A stretch of 64,000 bases of DNA from Pediococcus parvulus (GCF_007990205.1 NZ_BJWE01000006.1:1-64000); one strand, 5' to 3'. Positions 7,572 through 17,540 are shown, numbered from the stretch's first letter. Program-made: numbers and translations. Notes: generated from the letters alone by a model not told the origin.

Positions 7572-8018
7572 TTACCTCATTTCATTTAATCGTTCTTGTA
7601 GTTGTTTGTAGTAACGGCGCGATGCGTAAATTTGTTTATGCGAATTGCGAAATGAAATCAGACAATTTGAAATGGATTTCGACAATGCATTAACTTGGTA
7701 CAGATTAATTAAAGCTGATTTCGAAACTTGGAGAAAATAACCAGGAAGTGTATCAGCTAATTTGTAGAGATGCTTTGTACTCGTGTAAATATTGTCTGCT
7801 GTATGTATTTGTAATCGCCGGTCTGCAGTTTCAATAAAAAGGATACTATCCAACTTCAGAAAATATTCGGTTTTATCTTGATAGCACTTGATGGTGTCCG
7901 CAGTGGTTGATTTTTCCAACAAGTTTTTGAGATGTTGAACGGTCGCATCATCTTTAGGTGTTTTAATAACAACTTCTGGCTCTTGTAACGAGCTATCAAT
8001 TTCTAGTCGCACTTTCAT
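7572..8018 (-). CDS. LytTR-domain DNA-binding regulator
   Basis: The protein consists of a short N-terminal part and a LytTR domain (about residues 45-148) with EYFLKLDSILFIET, TSTKHLYKLADTLP, FLQVSKSALINL and the RRYYKQL end. There is no receiver domain, so it is a stand-alone regulator. I chose the ATG at 8018 because a GGAAGGGGG site ends eight bases before it; the ATG at 8024 is too close. It heads the LytTR/LiaF-like/MFS operon and probably regulates it. Confidence 0.85.
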   Translation of the reverse strand: MKVRLEIDSSLQEPEVVIKTPKDDATVQHLKNLLEKSTTADTIKCYQDKTEYFLKLDSILFIETADRRLQIHTADNIYTSTKHLYKLADTLPGYFLQVSKSALINLYQVNALSKSISNCLISFRNSHKQIYASRRYYKQLQERLNEMR

Positions 8019-8231
8019 TCGCATTGCCCCCTTCCTGTTGCTTTGATATTATTAGACTACTTTTAAATGAGGAATGGAATACTTTTTGTTTAAGTGGCAC
8101 AAAATTACGCGTAACCGGTTAAATGGTGAACAGCTGAGAATCTAGTTAAAAAGTTGAAATAGGTATCAAAGAACATACCATATTAGTGGTAAACTATTGC
8201 TAGTTTATTAGAGTATTGAGGATGAAAAATT

Positions 8232-9635
8232 ATGAAGCAAAAATCACAATGGATATTACTACTGGCAACTTCAATGGTGTCATTTATGTCAACAATTGAT
8301 GCCAGTATTGTTAATATTGCGGTGCCACAACTTTCCCACGACCTTCATGTTCCTATGAATGAAGCTGAATGGGTAGTGTCCGTTTACTTAGTGTTAATCT
8401 GTATGTTACTAATATTTTTTGGAAAATTGTCGGATCAAATTGGCCGTATTAAACTTTTTCAGATTGGCACTTTAATTTTTGTCATTGGCTCACTAGGCTG
8501 TGGCTTAAGTATGAATTTGCCGCTTATGCTGGGAGCTCGGGTAGTTCAGGCAATTGGAGCTTCTATGACTATGGCGACAAACTTCGGAATTATTACGCAA
8601 ATTTTTCCACGCAATCGTCATGGGGTGGCATTAGGTGTTAATAGTTCATTTGTTCAGGTGGGAAATATTATGGGTCCGGGACTAGGCGGACTAATTCTTT
8701 CTGTTCTTTCCTGGCATTTTATCTTTTTCATTAACGTGCCAATTGGTTTGATTGCTTTTGTGTTTGGATACAAAATTTTTCCTAAAGAGCCTGCAATCCA
8801 TGAGAAAGTACAAATTGATTTTCCCGGCTATTTGGCCTATGTGCTCGCAATAGTTAGTTTTTTCGTGGCCATTTATTGGGGTCAAGAAGTTGGGTTTGCC
8901 AAACTGAAAATCCTGGGATTATTCTGCTCAAGTGCCATTTTTATTGCCATCTTTATTTTTCACGAAAACCGAGTCGGCAACCCACTTTTAAATTTACAAA
9001 TTTTCAAAAATGTGGGATTTTCAATCGGTGTTATTTCAACAATGCTAGTATTTGCGGTTGGTTATTTTAATAATATGATCATGCCTTACTATTTGCAGGA
9101 AACTCTGAAATATTCGTCTGCAGTCGCTGGGCTAATCTTGATGGCCGTCCCACTTTTGAATATTTTTTCAGCACCAGTTGGTGGCATGATTGGTGATCGA
9201 ATTGGTGCGGACGAGGTTTCCTTAATCGCACTTGTGATCTTTTTAATTCCTGAACTGATTTTTATGTTCATTACGCCTAATTGGGGGATTGTTTGGCTGG
9301 TTATTGGGCTAATGTTGTTTGGTTTGGCGAATGGGGCGTTCCAAAATAGTCCAATGATAATGGGAAATGCTGGCAAACAGTTTCAAGGAATTGCGGGATC
9401 GATTGCGGCGTTGGCACGCAACTTAGGGATGTCAATTGGTCTGTCGTTGTCGACATCTCTGTTATATTTTGGTATTAGTCAAAAAGCGGGTCGGCATATT
9501 ACCACGTACCCAGAACATAATCCAAACTGGTTTGTTTATGGTATGCATTTTAGTTATTGGTTTGCGTTTGCTCTGATCGGAATTGCACTGGTTTTATTGA
9601 TTACTTTAGTTAAGCATCAGAAGAAGGCAGTCTAA
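8232..9635 (+). CDS. DHA2-type multidrug MFS exporter
   Basis: The 467-residue protein has about 14 membrane segments and the EmrB/QacA start (MVSFMSTIDASIVNIAVPQL), motif A (GKLSDQIGRIKLFQIG) and motif C-like glycines (GPGLGGLILSVLSW). It should expel drugs or metabolites by proton antiport. It is divergent from the LytTR operon across a 210-base promoter region and has its own terminator, so it is monocistronic. Confidence 0.88.
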   Translation: MKQKSQWILLLATSMVSFMSTIDASIVNIAVPQLSHDLHVPMNEAEWVVSVYLVLICMLLIFFGKLSDQIGRIKLFQIGTLIFVIGSLGCGLSMNLPLMLGARVVQAIGASMTMATNFGIITQIFPRNRHGVALGVNSSFVQVGNIMGPGLGGLILSVLSWHFIFFINVPIGLIAFVFGYKIFPKEPAIHEKVQIDFPGYLAYVLAIVSFFVAIYWGQEVGFAKLKILGLFCSSAIFIAIFIFHENRVGNPLLNLQIFKNVGFSIGVISTMLVFAVGYFNNMIMPYYLQETLKYSSAVAGLILMAVPLLNIFSAPVGGMIGDRIGADEVSLIALVIFLIPELIFMFITPNWGIVWLVIGLMLFGLANGAFQNSPMIMGNAGKQFQGIAGSIAALARNLGMSIGLSLSTSLLYFGISQKAGRHITTYPEHNPNWFVYGMHFSYWFAFALIGIALVLLITLVKHQKKAV

Positions 9636-9638
9636 AAA

Positions 9639-9679
9639 AGCGAGATTAAGCAAAAGGATTTTTCTGCTTAATCTCGTTA
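9639..9679 (+). terminator. terminator after DHA2 exporter
   Basis: AGCGAGATTAAGCA and TGCTTAATCTCGTT make a 14-bp stem just after the stop codon, with a weak T-run. Confidence 0.7.
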
Positions 9680-9767
9680 TATTTTCCGGATATTATTTCT
9701 AAAAAGTGAAAAGAAGCAAGTTCTGCTCAGAATCTAACTGCTTTTCCCCTTTTTTATGTTTAATTAC

Positions 9768-10523
9768 CTAGTTATTAGTTAAAAATTTAGTTAATTGAAC
9801 TTCAAAAATTGGTGTCCAAACTTGCTTGTAACCCATTTGGGTAGGGTGGGCATCGTCAGCCATAAAATAGGGACTAGTTTTAATCAAATTATGGAGGACA
9901 GGATCTGCCCAGAGATCGATGATGGCGAAATGCCACTTTTTCTGTAGTTGGTATAACTGACTGATCAAACTTGCATAATCTTGATCTGGCTTACGCATGC
10001 AAGTGTAGAAAACAACAGGACAGCGAAAATGGGCTTGAACGTAAGCTAAAATATCTTCCATGGCGCCAAGGGTTGTCTCACGATCAAAACCGTCAGTTTG
10101 CACATCTGGAGTAATTTGGCCTAGGTCTTTATTAGCCCGGCTATCATTTGTAGAGAGCTGACAAACAAAGAGATCATAATTAGCTTGATCATCAAAATCG
10201 GTTCGAAGGCGACTTGAATACGTCTTTGGTTCGAGTCCTGCTAAAGTGGTGCCACTGATGGCTGATTTAGTAGGAATAATACCGTCTTTTGTTTGCAAGT
10301 ACTCTACAAAAGACTTGCCTTTTGCAGCTGCGCCATAGGTAATTGACGAACCTAAAAAGGCAATACGTTTACCATATAATTTGGAACTGGGGTTCAAAAC
10401 TTCTGTTGAAGGAAGATAAGCAGGCAAATTGCCCAACATGATTGCTTTTAACGGACGGGGAATTTTGTGAATCCCAACGGCAGTCGCTGCCAATATACCA
10501 GTATTTAATAGGAATTTTTTCAT
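9768..10523 (-). CDS. SGNH/GDSL-family hydrolase, N-terminally anchored
   Basis: The product (251 aa from the ATG at 10523, six bases after GAGGTG) begins with a short hydrophobic segment (FLLNTGILAATAVGI). The SGNH blocks follow: I (IAFLGSSITYGAAA, nucleophile Ser), III (CQLSTNDSRA) and V (DDAHPTQMGYK, with catalytic Asp and His). Such enzymes remove acyl groups from carbohydrates, lipids or cell-wall polymers. The upstream GTG at 10532 overlaps the ribosome-binding site and is unlikely to be used. Confidence 0.8.
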   Translation of the reverse strand: MKKFLLNTGILAATAVGIHKIPRPLKAIMLGNLPAYLPSTEVLNPSSKLYGKRIAFLGSSITYGAAAKGKSFVEYLQTKDGIIPTKSAISGTTLAGLEPKTYSSRLRTDFDDQANYDLFVCQLSTNDSRANKDLGQITPDVQTDGFDRETTLGAMEDILAYVQAHFRCPVVFYTCMRKPDQDYASLISQLYQLQKKWHFAIIDLWADPVLHNLIKTSPYFMADDAHPTQMGYKQVWTPIFEVQLTKFLTNN

Positions 10524-10734
10524 GTGAATCACCTCAGAATTATTGTAGCACGGAATAAAAAGCTGAGATGAGTTTTATGAGGAAATAAGGGATGAAAATG
10601 AACCCTTGTAAAGTTGTCAATTTGGATTTTGACTATCAAATTATGAAGAATTTATATCAGTTTAAACTTTGAACGAGATTTTTGGCAGAGTTTGCACTAA
10701 AATAGAAAATAAATAAGTTAATTGAGGAGTTTCC

Positions 10735-11340
10735 ATGAAAACTATAAAAAGTATTCTAAGTTGGGTAGTACCGATTCTAATTGGGTTAGCAATTGCTTTA
10801 TTAGTTCGTAGCTATCTGTTTGAAATCGTACGGGTTGATGGCACGTCAATGGAACCCAATCTGGTTAATAATGAACGCGTTTTTGTTTTAAAACAAGAAA
10901 AGATTAAACATCTGAGTGTCATTGTTTTTGATGCCTATGGTGCTGATCCCCAAGCCACTCCAGGGACGGAGTATGTGAAGCGAGTTATTGGGATGCCAGG
11001 TGATAAGATTTCATATAAAAATGGCAATTTGTACGTAAATAACAAGTTAGTACCTCAGAAATTCATCAGTGCGCACGAACGAACGACAGGAACAGAAATT
11101 GGAGCAGAAGCGACAGATTGGAACTTAGCTTCTGTGGCGAAAGCCCGTGGCTGGGGGAATAAGCCCGAAAAGGTGCCAGCTGGTGAGTACTTTGTGTTAG
11201 GTGATCACCGAACTGTGTCTAACGATAGTCGTTATTGGGGTTTTGTGAAGAAGAGTGAGGTTATGGGAGTCGTTAAGGTCCCATTCTGGGGTAGTACCGC
11301 TGCTAAAAAGAACGTCAATGACCGAACGAGTGATTATTAA
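10735..11340 (+). CDS. lepB: signal peptidase I, copy 1
   Basis: The 201-residue type I signal peptidase has one N-terminal membrane helix (WVVPILIGLAIALLVRSYLF), box B with the catalytic Ser (DGTSMEPNL), box D with the catalytic Lys (YVKRVIGMPGD) and box E (GDHRTVSNDSRYWG). It cleaves signal peptides at the outer face of the membrane. A GAGGAG site precedes the ATG. The next gene is a near-identical copy, 729 bp further on. Confidence 0.93.
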   Translation: MKTIKSILSWVVPILIGLAIALLVRSYLFEIVRVDGTSMEPNLVNNERVFVLKQEKIKHLSVIVFDAYGADPQATPGTEYVKRVIGMPGDKISYKNGNLYVNNKLVPQKFISAHERTTGTEIGAEATDWNLASVAKARGWGNKPEKVPAGEYFVLGDHRTVSNDSRYWGFVKKSEVMGVVKVPFWGSTAAKKNVNDRTSDY

Positions 11341-11355
11341 TCAACTAAACAAATT

Positions 11356-11396
11356 AGTGTTGAAAACGGATAAATTCCGATTTAACACTTTTTTTC
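11356..11396 (+). terminator. terminator after signal peptidase copy 1
   Basis: AGTGTTGAA and TTAACACT flank a short loop, followed by T7. The same hairpin recurs after copy 2, so the terminator is part of the duplicated unit. Confidence 0.75.
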
Positions 11397-11463
11397 TGGA
11401 GAAATTTGCTATTTGCGGAGTCTGCACTAAAATAGAAAATAATAAGTTAATTGAGGAGTTTCC

Positions 11464-12069
11464 ATGAAAATTATAAAAAGTATTTTAAGTTGGATAGTGC
11501 CGATTCTAATTGGTTTAGCAATTGCTTTATTAGTTCGTAGCTATCTGTTTGAAATCGTGCGGGTTGATGGCTCATCGATGGAACCCAATCTGGTTAATAA
11601 TGAACGCGCTTTTGCTTTAAAACAAGAAAAGATTAAACATCTGAGTGTCATTGTTTTTGATGCCTATGGTGCGGATCCCCAGGCCACTCCAGGGACGGAT
11701 TATGTAAAGCGAGTTATTGGGATGCCAGGCGATAAGATTTCATATAAAAATGGCAATTTGTACGTAAACAACAAGTTAGTGCCCCAGAAATTCATCAGTG
11801 CAAACGAGCGAACGACAGGAACAGAAATTGGAGCAGAAGCGAAAGATTGGAACTTGGCTTCTGTGGCGAAAGCCCGTGGCTGGGGAAATAAGCCTGAGAA
11901 AGTGCTAGCTGGCGAGTACTTTGTGTTAGGTGATCACCGAACCGTTTCTTACGATAGTCGTTATTGGGGGTTTGTGAAGAAAAGCGAGGTTGTGGGAGTT
12001 GTTAAGGTTCCATTCTGGGGTAGCACCGCTGCTAAAAAGAATGTCAATGATCGAACGAGTGATTATTAG
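11464..12069 (+). CDS. lepB2: signal peptidase I, copy 2 (tandem duplicate)
   Basis: This 201-residue protein differs from copy 1 at only 11 positions. Catalytic Ser (DGSSMEPNL) and Lys (YVKRVIGMPGD) are kept; the variable box E position changes Asn to Tyr (GDHRTVSYDSR). The upstream promoter region and ribosome-binding site (ACTAAAATAGAAAATAA, then GAGGAG) are duplicated too, so each copy has its own expression signals. Many nucleotide differences are silent, which suggests the duplicate has been kept under selection. Confidence 0.93.
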   Translation: MKIIKSILSWIVPILIGLAIALLVRSYLFEIVRVDGSSMEPNLVNNERAFALKQEKIKHLSVIVFDAYGADPQATPGTDYVKRVIGMPGDKISYKNGNLYVNNKLVPQKFISANERTTGTEIGAEAKDWNLASVAKARGWGNKPEKVLAGEYFVLGDHRTVSYDSRYWGFVKKSEVVGVVKVPFWGSTAAKKNVNDRTSDY

Positions 12070-12083
12070 TTAATTAACAAATT

Positions 12084-12123
12084 AGTGTTGAAAAGGGATA
12101 AATTCCGATTCAACACTTTTTTT
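12084..12123 (+). terminator. terminator after signal peptidase copy 2
   Basis: AGTGTTGAA and TTCAACACT stem followed by T7, homologous to the terminator after copy 1. Confidence 0.75.
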
Positions 12124-12206
12124 AGGAAAAATTTGCTATTTATGGTAAAAGTATTAAAATATGATTAGTTTATTCTTAATTTTATGTTTAATTTTGGAGG
12201 TGCCAC

Positions 12207-13523
12207 ATGGGAAAAGAAGTTTCACAAGAAAACGTTGCTAAGTTTCGAAAAGTTTTTAATGAGGATAACCGCAATGCTGTTGTCCAACGGGCAGCTACAA
12301 AAAACGGTGTTTTAAATGCCAGTGAAGATATTGCCGCTAAAGTACGCTTAGATCACACTTTCTCCGTTGAAATTGATACTGGTAAAGTTTCCAACCAGCT
12401 ACATAGTGGTCGTTGTTGGTTATTTGCGTTATTGAATACCCTTCGGCATCAAGTTGCTGATAAATATAACGTCAAAGATTTTGAATTATCTCAAGCTTAT
12501 TCTTATTTCTGGGATAAGATTGAACGAGCCAACATTTTTTACGAAAATATTATTCGCACTGCTGACAAACCAGCGAATGATCGTGAAGTTGAATTTTACT
12601 TAGAAGGACCTGGTGGTGACGGCGGTCAGTGGGCAATGGCGGCCGGATTAGTTCAAAAGTACGGGGTTGTTCCTTCATCTGTGATGCCTGAAACTTTTAA
12701 TACAAATGATACGACCGGTTTCGGGGGTGCTTTAAATAACAAGTTACGTAAAGATGCTATTGAATTACGGGAATTAACAAATAGTGGTGCTTCTGAAGGT
12801 CAATTGAACGCCAAACGAGATCAATTGTTGGGTGAAGTTTATCGCATGACAGCCATCGCAGTTGGCGAACCACCTGTAAAGTTTGATTTTGAATATCGTG
12901 ATGACAAAAAGAATTATCACCGAGAAGCCAACGTCGCACCAAAAGAATTCTTTGATAAATACGTTGACGTTGATTTGGACGATTATGTGGTTGTTAGCAA
13001 CTCACCTGATAAACCATTTAATAAGTTATATAGTTTACCAGCTGAAGATAATATCGTGGGTGGAAAACCCATTACGCTTTTAAATGTCGAAATGGATGTC
13101 ATACGAAAAGCGGCCGTTGCTCAACTTAAGGATGGCGAGACCGTCTGGTTTGGCAATGATGTTTTGGAACAGATGGATCGCAAAGACGGTTTATTAGATA
13201 GTAAACTTTATCAAACCGACGCGCTGTTCGACGTTGATTTGAGCATGAGTAAGGCAGAACGTTTGCAGTACGGACAAGCAGCTGTTTCACATGCCATGAC
13301 GATTACTGGTGTCGATGTGGTCGATGATGACGTCACAAAGTGGAAAGTCGAAAATAGTTGGGGCGAAAAGAACGGCGATAAGGGATACTTTGCCATGACC
13401 GATGACTGGTTTGAGAACTATGTCTATCAAGTTGTGGTCCATCGCAAATATTTAACGGCTGATCAGTTAAAGATCGCTGATTCGAAACCAGATCCGTTAC
13501 CAGTTTGGGATCCAATGATGTAA
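12207..13523 (+). CDS. pepC: aminopeptidase C (C1/bleomycin hydrolase family)
   Basis: The 438-residue cytoplasmic peptidase has the active-site Cys in SGRCWLFALLNTLR, the His in VSHAMTITGVDV and the Asn in VENSWGEKNGDKG, with the usual length for lactobacillar PepC. It removes N-terminal residues from peptides taken up from milk or plant protein. GGAGGTG precedes the ATG and a terminator follows. Lactobacilli often hold several paralogues (PepC, PepE, PepG), so the exact subgroup is less certain than the family. Confidence 0.92.
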   Translation: MGKEVSQENVAKFRKVFNEDNRNAVVQRAATKNGVLNASEDIAAKVRLDHTFSVEIDTGKVSNQLHSGRCWLFALLNTLRHQVADKYNVKDFELSQAYSYFWDKIERANIFYENIIRTADKPANDREVEFYLEGPGGDGGQWAMAAGLVQKYGVVPSSVMPETFNTNDTTGFGGALNNKLRKDAIELRELTNSGASEGQLNAKRDQLLGEVYRMTAIAVGEPPVKFDFEYRDDKKNYHREANVAPKEFFDKYVDVDLDDYVVVSNSPDKPFNKLYSLPAEDNIVGGKPITLLNVEMDVIRKAAVAQLKDGETVWFGNDVLEQMDRKDGLLDSKLYQTDALFDVDLSMSKAERLQYGQAAVSHAMTITGVDVVDDDVTKWKVENSWGEKNGDKGYFAMTDDWFENYVYQVVVHRKYLTADQLKIADSKPDPLPVWDPMM

Positions 13524-13539
13524 TTAAAAGAAATTCGCG

Positions 13540-13568
13540 AAGACCGGTGTAAAAAGCCTGGTCTTTTT
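13540..13568 (+). terminator. terminator after pepC
   Basis: AAGACCGG and CCTGGTCTTTTTATTTT form a stem with a T-rich tail. Confidence 0.75.
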
Positions 13569-13699
13569 ATTTTGGCAAAATAGGAAATAGTCTACCGTGA
13601 AAAGATTAAATAAAAATAAAAGAAAATTGTTTACATTTATTTTCGGAACGCTTATAATATCCTCTTGTATATTAAACTGGACATTGAAAGGAGATAAAC

Positions 13700-16600
13700 A
13701 TGCAAAAGCTTGTGAAAAATCATGGGATTGCGCTAATTGTTTGGATTGGCATAATTTTAATTAGTATTTTTAGTTTACCTAATATTGATCAATTAGTAAG
13801 ATCTCATGGTGATACCAAGATACCTAGTGCTGCACAAAGCCAAATTGCAAATCGAATTCAGTCCAAATGGGGCTATGGACAAGGGAATACGACGCAAGTA
13901 GTTGCTATTTTTAATAATGGCAACAAAAAATTAACCGCAGATCAAAAAGAGAATATCAATAGTACCATTAATTATCTGCGCGATAACAAGAAGAAATTGG
14001 GAATTAAGGATATTACGGCTGCATCGGATAATGCGGAAACCCGTAAACAATTAATTTCAAAAGACAAGACAACAGAACTTGTTCAAGTGTTGGTTTCAAA
14101 GGATCATGGTTCTTATAAAACCATTGATCGAGAACTAACCAAAGCCGTTAAAACCCCTAATGTGAAATCTTACATTACCGGTGGTGACATTCTGAATGAA
14201 AAGTTCTCGGAAGCTACCCAAGAAGGGGTTAAGAAAACTGAGATTATTGCGGCAATTTTCATTTTTATTGTCTTAATTTTAGTTTTCCGATCACCAATCG
14301 TCCCATTAATTTCCGTTTTTACAGTGGGTGTGTCGTTTATCACAACGCTTTCGATTGTGACGAACTTAGTTTCACGAGCTAACTTCCCATTCTCAAACTT
14401 TACCCAGGTCTTTATTGTGGTGGTCTTATTCGGAATTGGAACTGACTATAATATTTTGCTGTATGATCAATTTAAAGAGCAGTTAAGTAAGGGTGAAGAT
14501 CGGCATACGGCTAGTAAAAAGGCCATTCGAACGGCCGGGCGCACCATTTTATACAGTGGTTCTTCTGTATTTATTGGTTTCCTAGCACTTGGTTTAGCTA
14601 AGTTTTCGATCTATAAATCAGCAGTGGGCGTTGCTTTAGGTGTCGCTGTTTTAATTGTTGTTTTATTAACCTTGAACCCATTTTTCATGCACGTATTGGG
14701 CAAAAAGATGTTTTGGCCATCTAAGAAATTTGATGGTCATTCACAAAGCAAGATGTGGCATGCTTTAGCGAATTCTTCAATTTTGCATCCACTAATTGCT
14801 TTGGCATTAGTGTTACTTTTAACTGTGCCTTTTGTGATAACTGGTTCAGGAACTTTAAATTATGATGATTTAGATGAATTGAGTGATACATTACCTGAAA
14901 AGGTTGGATTCAATGTAGTTAAGGATCATTTCTCAGCAGGAACTGCTGAACCATCCACACTATATATTCGCTCTAACAAACGTTTGGATAATGAAAAAAC
15001 TTTGAAGTTAGTTGATCAAATTACCAAACAACTTCAAAAAGAAAAAGGCATTAAAACGGTCGCTTCTGCTACCCAACCTGGTGGTTCTGAGATTGGTAAA
15101 TTGTATGTGAAGGGCCAAGTCAAAACAGTTACAACTGGGATTGATAAAGCTCACACAGGCTTGAATACAATTGGTAAAGGTCTAACTAGTGCGTCTGATC
15201 AGTTAGCCGCAACCAATATGAGTAGTGGTTTGAATAGTGTTCAAAAATTAATTGATGGAACTGAAGTTTTGCGTAATGGTTCCTTGAAGATTACAAGTGG
15301 TGCTAACCAACTTTCAAGTGGGGCTTCCAAAATTTCTTCTGGAGTTTCGTCAATGGGAACCCAAATGGAACCTTTAGTTAGCGGTTTGAACCAATATGCT
15401 GGTGGTGTTGACACTTTAAGTTCTGGTCTAAGCCAACTTGGTAATAGGTCTGGAGACTTAACCAGTGGTTCACAAAGCTTGCTGAATTCAGCTCAAAAAC
15501 TGTCAACTGGAGTTTCTACACTGAATAGTGCAGCAGTCCAGATTGATTCACAATTGGATACGCTCCAGCAATCATTAAGTGATGGAAATGCAGCAATGAG
15601 TGAATTCTCTGGTTTGAGTAGCAAGGTGAAAGAATTAAATGATTTAAAGGCAGAGTTGGCTCAATCACAAAACGCAATTATTAGTCTTGAAAAATTGGCA
15701 CCATTATTGACTGAGTTGGAATCGGCTAAGAAAATTAATAGTTTATCTGCTAGTTTAGAAAAAGTTTCTACTGCGTTAACTTCAGCTGCAACAGATTCTG
15801 CACAAGCTGCGGATTCTAATACAGCCGCTCTTAAAACATTGCATGGTATTGATCAAAGTACACTGTCATCTGCTGACAAACAAAAATTAGGACCAAAATT
15901 AGCTACAGCTGAATCACAAATTGAGAAAGCGGGCGCTTCAGCACAAACGATTAAGAAGACTACCGGTGAAACATTAAGTGGGCTTTCAAGCGTCAAGACA
16001 CAGGTCAAAAGTCTTGAAAGTCTTGAAACAAAATTGGATGCAGTCCATATTGATTTCAACACACTCACTGAGCTTGAAACAGTGATGAAGAAAGCAAATA
16101 CATTGAATTCAACAAACATTAGTGATAAAGAGTTGAGTTCATTGAGAACACAATTACAGAGTGCTTCTGGTAGCATTTCAAAACTGAAACAGTTTACGGC
16201 TGGTGTTGAGCAACTTAACACGCAGGTCAATAAGAATTCTGCTTTAGTTAACGGTGTTTCTCAGCTGAATAGTGGGATTAATACGTATGCTAGCAAGGTT
16301 CAACTTGCTTCAAGTGGTGCTTCCACATTAGCAAGCAAGAGTAGTGAACTAACTAGCGGAGTAGGAACTCTTACTAGTGGTTTAGGCACGTTAACAAGTA
16401 GCCTTAACCAGCTTTCAAGTGGTGCAAGTACTTTGGCAAGTTCAACGCCTGCTATGACAAGTGGTCTTGATCAGGAAGTTTCTGGTCAAAAGCAAATGTA
16501 CAGTACTTTGAAAGGCTTATCCGGAAAAGTAACTACGCTTCAATCCGGTTTGAAGACAGCCGCAAAAGGAACTAAAACGATTGGTTCTGGGATGACAACT

Positions 16601-17434
16601 GCAAATAGTTACTTAAACGGTATGGGGAATTCTGCGGTAGGTAAGACCTTCTATATTCCTGCAAAGCAAATTCATGGCAAGTCATTTAAACCCGTTTTGA
16701 AGACTTACTACTCTGAAGATCGGAAAGCAACCAAGTTAACAATTGTCCTTGATTCAAATCCTAATTCAGCTGCTTCGATGAAGAAGTCTAAAGCTATTCA
16801 GAAGCAGGTAAAGGATGATCTTCGTGGAACTTCGCTGAAGGATGCAACAGTTGCAATGGGTGGTCAAACCTCACAAACTGCAGATATTAATAAGGTTGCC
16901 GGAAACGACTTTACTCGTACTGCGGCCATTATGATTGTGGGAATTTTAATTGCTTTAATGTTTGTTACCCGTTCAATCTTGATGCCATTTTATATTATCG
17001 GCACGTTGTTGTTGGCTTATTACAGTTCCTTAGAAATTACTAAGGCAATCAGTAATATGTTCTTGGGACAATCTATGTTGACTTGGAACACACCATTCTT
17101 TGGTTTCATCATGATTATCGCGTTAGGTGTGGATTACAGTATCTTCTTAATGATGAGGTATCGTGATTCCAACAAGAGTTTGAAACCAAGCGCAAGGATC
17201 TTAGAAGCTTCAGGAGTCATTGGTGCTGTTGTCCTTTCAGCCATGATTATCTTGAGCGGAACCTTTGCCGCGATGATTCCATCTGGAGTGTTGACGTTAA
17301 TTCAAGTTGCCTTGGTAGTTATTATTGGGTTGATTATTTTAATCATTATCATCCCAGTACTCTTACCAGCCTTGATTAAGTTAACGTACGAAGGAATTTC
17401 ATTTGGGAAAAAGAAGAATAAGAATAAACATTAA
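13700..17434 (+). CDS. MmpL/RND-type membrane protein with long coiled-coil insert
   Basis: The 1,244-residue protein has two MMPL membrane domains. The first has one helix near residue 12 and a cluster at about 175-360; the second clusters at about 1070-1235 (ALGVDYSIFLMMRYRDSN echoes GIGTDYNILLYDQFKE in the first). Between them lie about 600 outside residues rich in SSG, LTSG and LSSGAS words, the heptad-like pattern of YhgE/Pip-type proteins, which forms a long rod. Lipid or peptide export or a surface-anchor role fits the family. Promoter-like TTTACA and TATAAT precede a GAAAGGAG site. Confidence 0.8.
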   Translation: MQKLVKNHGIALIVWIGIILISIFSLPNIDQLVRSHGDTKIPSAAQSQIANRIQSKWGYGQGNTTQVVAIFNNGNKKLTADQKENINSTINYLRDNKKKLGIKDITAASDNAETRKQLISKDKTTELVQVLVSKDHGSYKTIDRELTKAVKTPNVKSYITGGDILNEKFSEATQEGVKKTEIIAAIFIFIVLILVFRSPIVPLISVFTVGVSFITTLSIVTNLVSRANFPFSNFTQVFIVVVLFGIGTDYNILLYDQFKEQLSKGEDRHTASKKAIRTAGRTILYSGSSVFIGFLALGLAKFSIYKSAVGVALGVAVLIVVLLTLNPFFMHVLGKKMFWPSKKFDGHSQSKMWHALANSSILHPLIALALVLLLTVPFVITGSGTLNYDDLDELSDTLPEKVGFNVVKDHFSAGTAEPSTLYIRSNKRLDNEKTLKLVDQITKQLQKEKGIKTVASATQPGGSEIGKLYVKGQVKTVTTGIDKAHTGLNTIGKGLTSASDQLAATNMSSGLNSVQKLIDGTEVLRNGSLKITSGANQLSSGASKISSGVSSMGTQMEPLVSGLNQYAGGVDTLSSGLSQLGNRSGDLTSGSQSLLNSAQKLSTGVSTLNSAAVQIDSQLDTLQQSLSDGNAAMSEFSGLSSKVKELNDLKAELAQSQNAIISLEKLAPLLTELESAKKINSLSASLEKVSTALTSAATDSAQAADSNTAALKTLHGIDQSTLSSADKQKLGPKLATAESQIEKAGASAQTIKKTTGETLSGLSSVKTQVKSLESLETKLDAVHIDFNTLTELETVMKKANTLNSTNISDKELSSLRTQLQSASGSISKLKQFTAGVEQLNTQVNKNSALVNGVSQLNSGINTYASKVQLASSGASTLASKSSELTSGVGTLTSGLGTLTSSLNQLSSGASTLASSTPAMTSGLDQEVSGQKQMYSTLKGLSGKVTTLQSGLKTAAKGTKTIGSGMTTANSYLNGMGNSAVGKTFYIPAKQIHGKSFKPVLKTYYSEDRKATKLTIVLDSNPNSAASMKKSKAIQKQVKDDLRGTSLKDATVAMGGQTSQTADINKVAGNDFTRTAAIMIVGILIALMFVTRSILMPFYIIGTLLLAYYSSLEITKAISNMFLGQSMLTWNTPFFGFIMIIALGVDYSIFLMMRYRDSNKSLKPSARILEASGVIGAVVLSAMIILSGTFAAMIPSGVLTLIQVALVVIIGLIILIIIIPVLLPALIKLTYEGISFGKKKNKNKH

Positions 17435-17453
17435 CTTGTAGTTTTCTACAAAG

Positions 17454-17490
17454 GAGAAGTGATGATTTTAAATTGTCACTTCTCTTTTTT
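17454..17490 (+). terminator. terminator after MmpL gene
   Basis: AGAAGTGA and TCACTTCT flank a short loop, followed by CTTTTTT. Confidence 0.75.
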
Positions 17491-17540
17491 GTATAGAGCG
17501 TACAATGGAGTTATATAACTATTTTCAAGGAGGCGAGATC

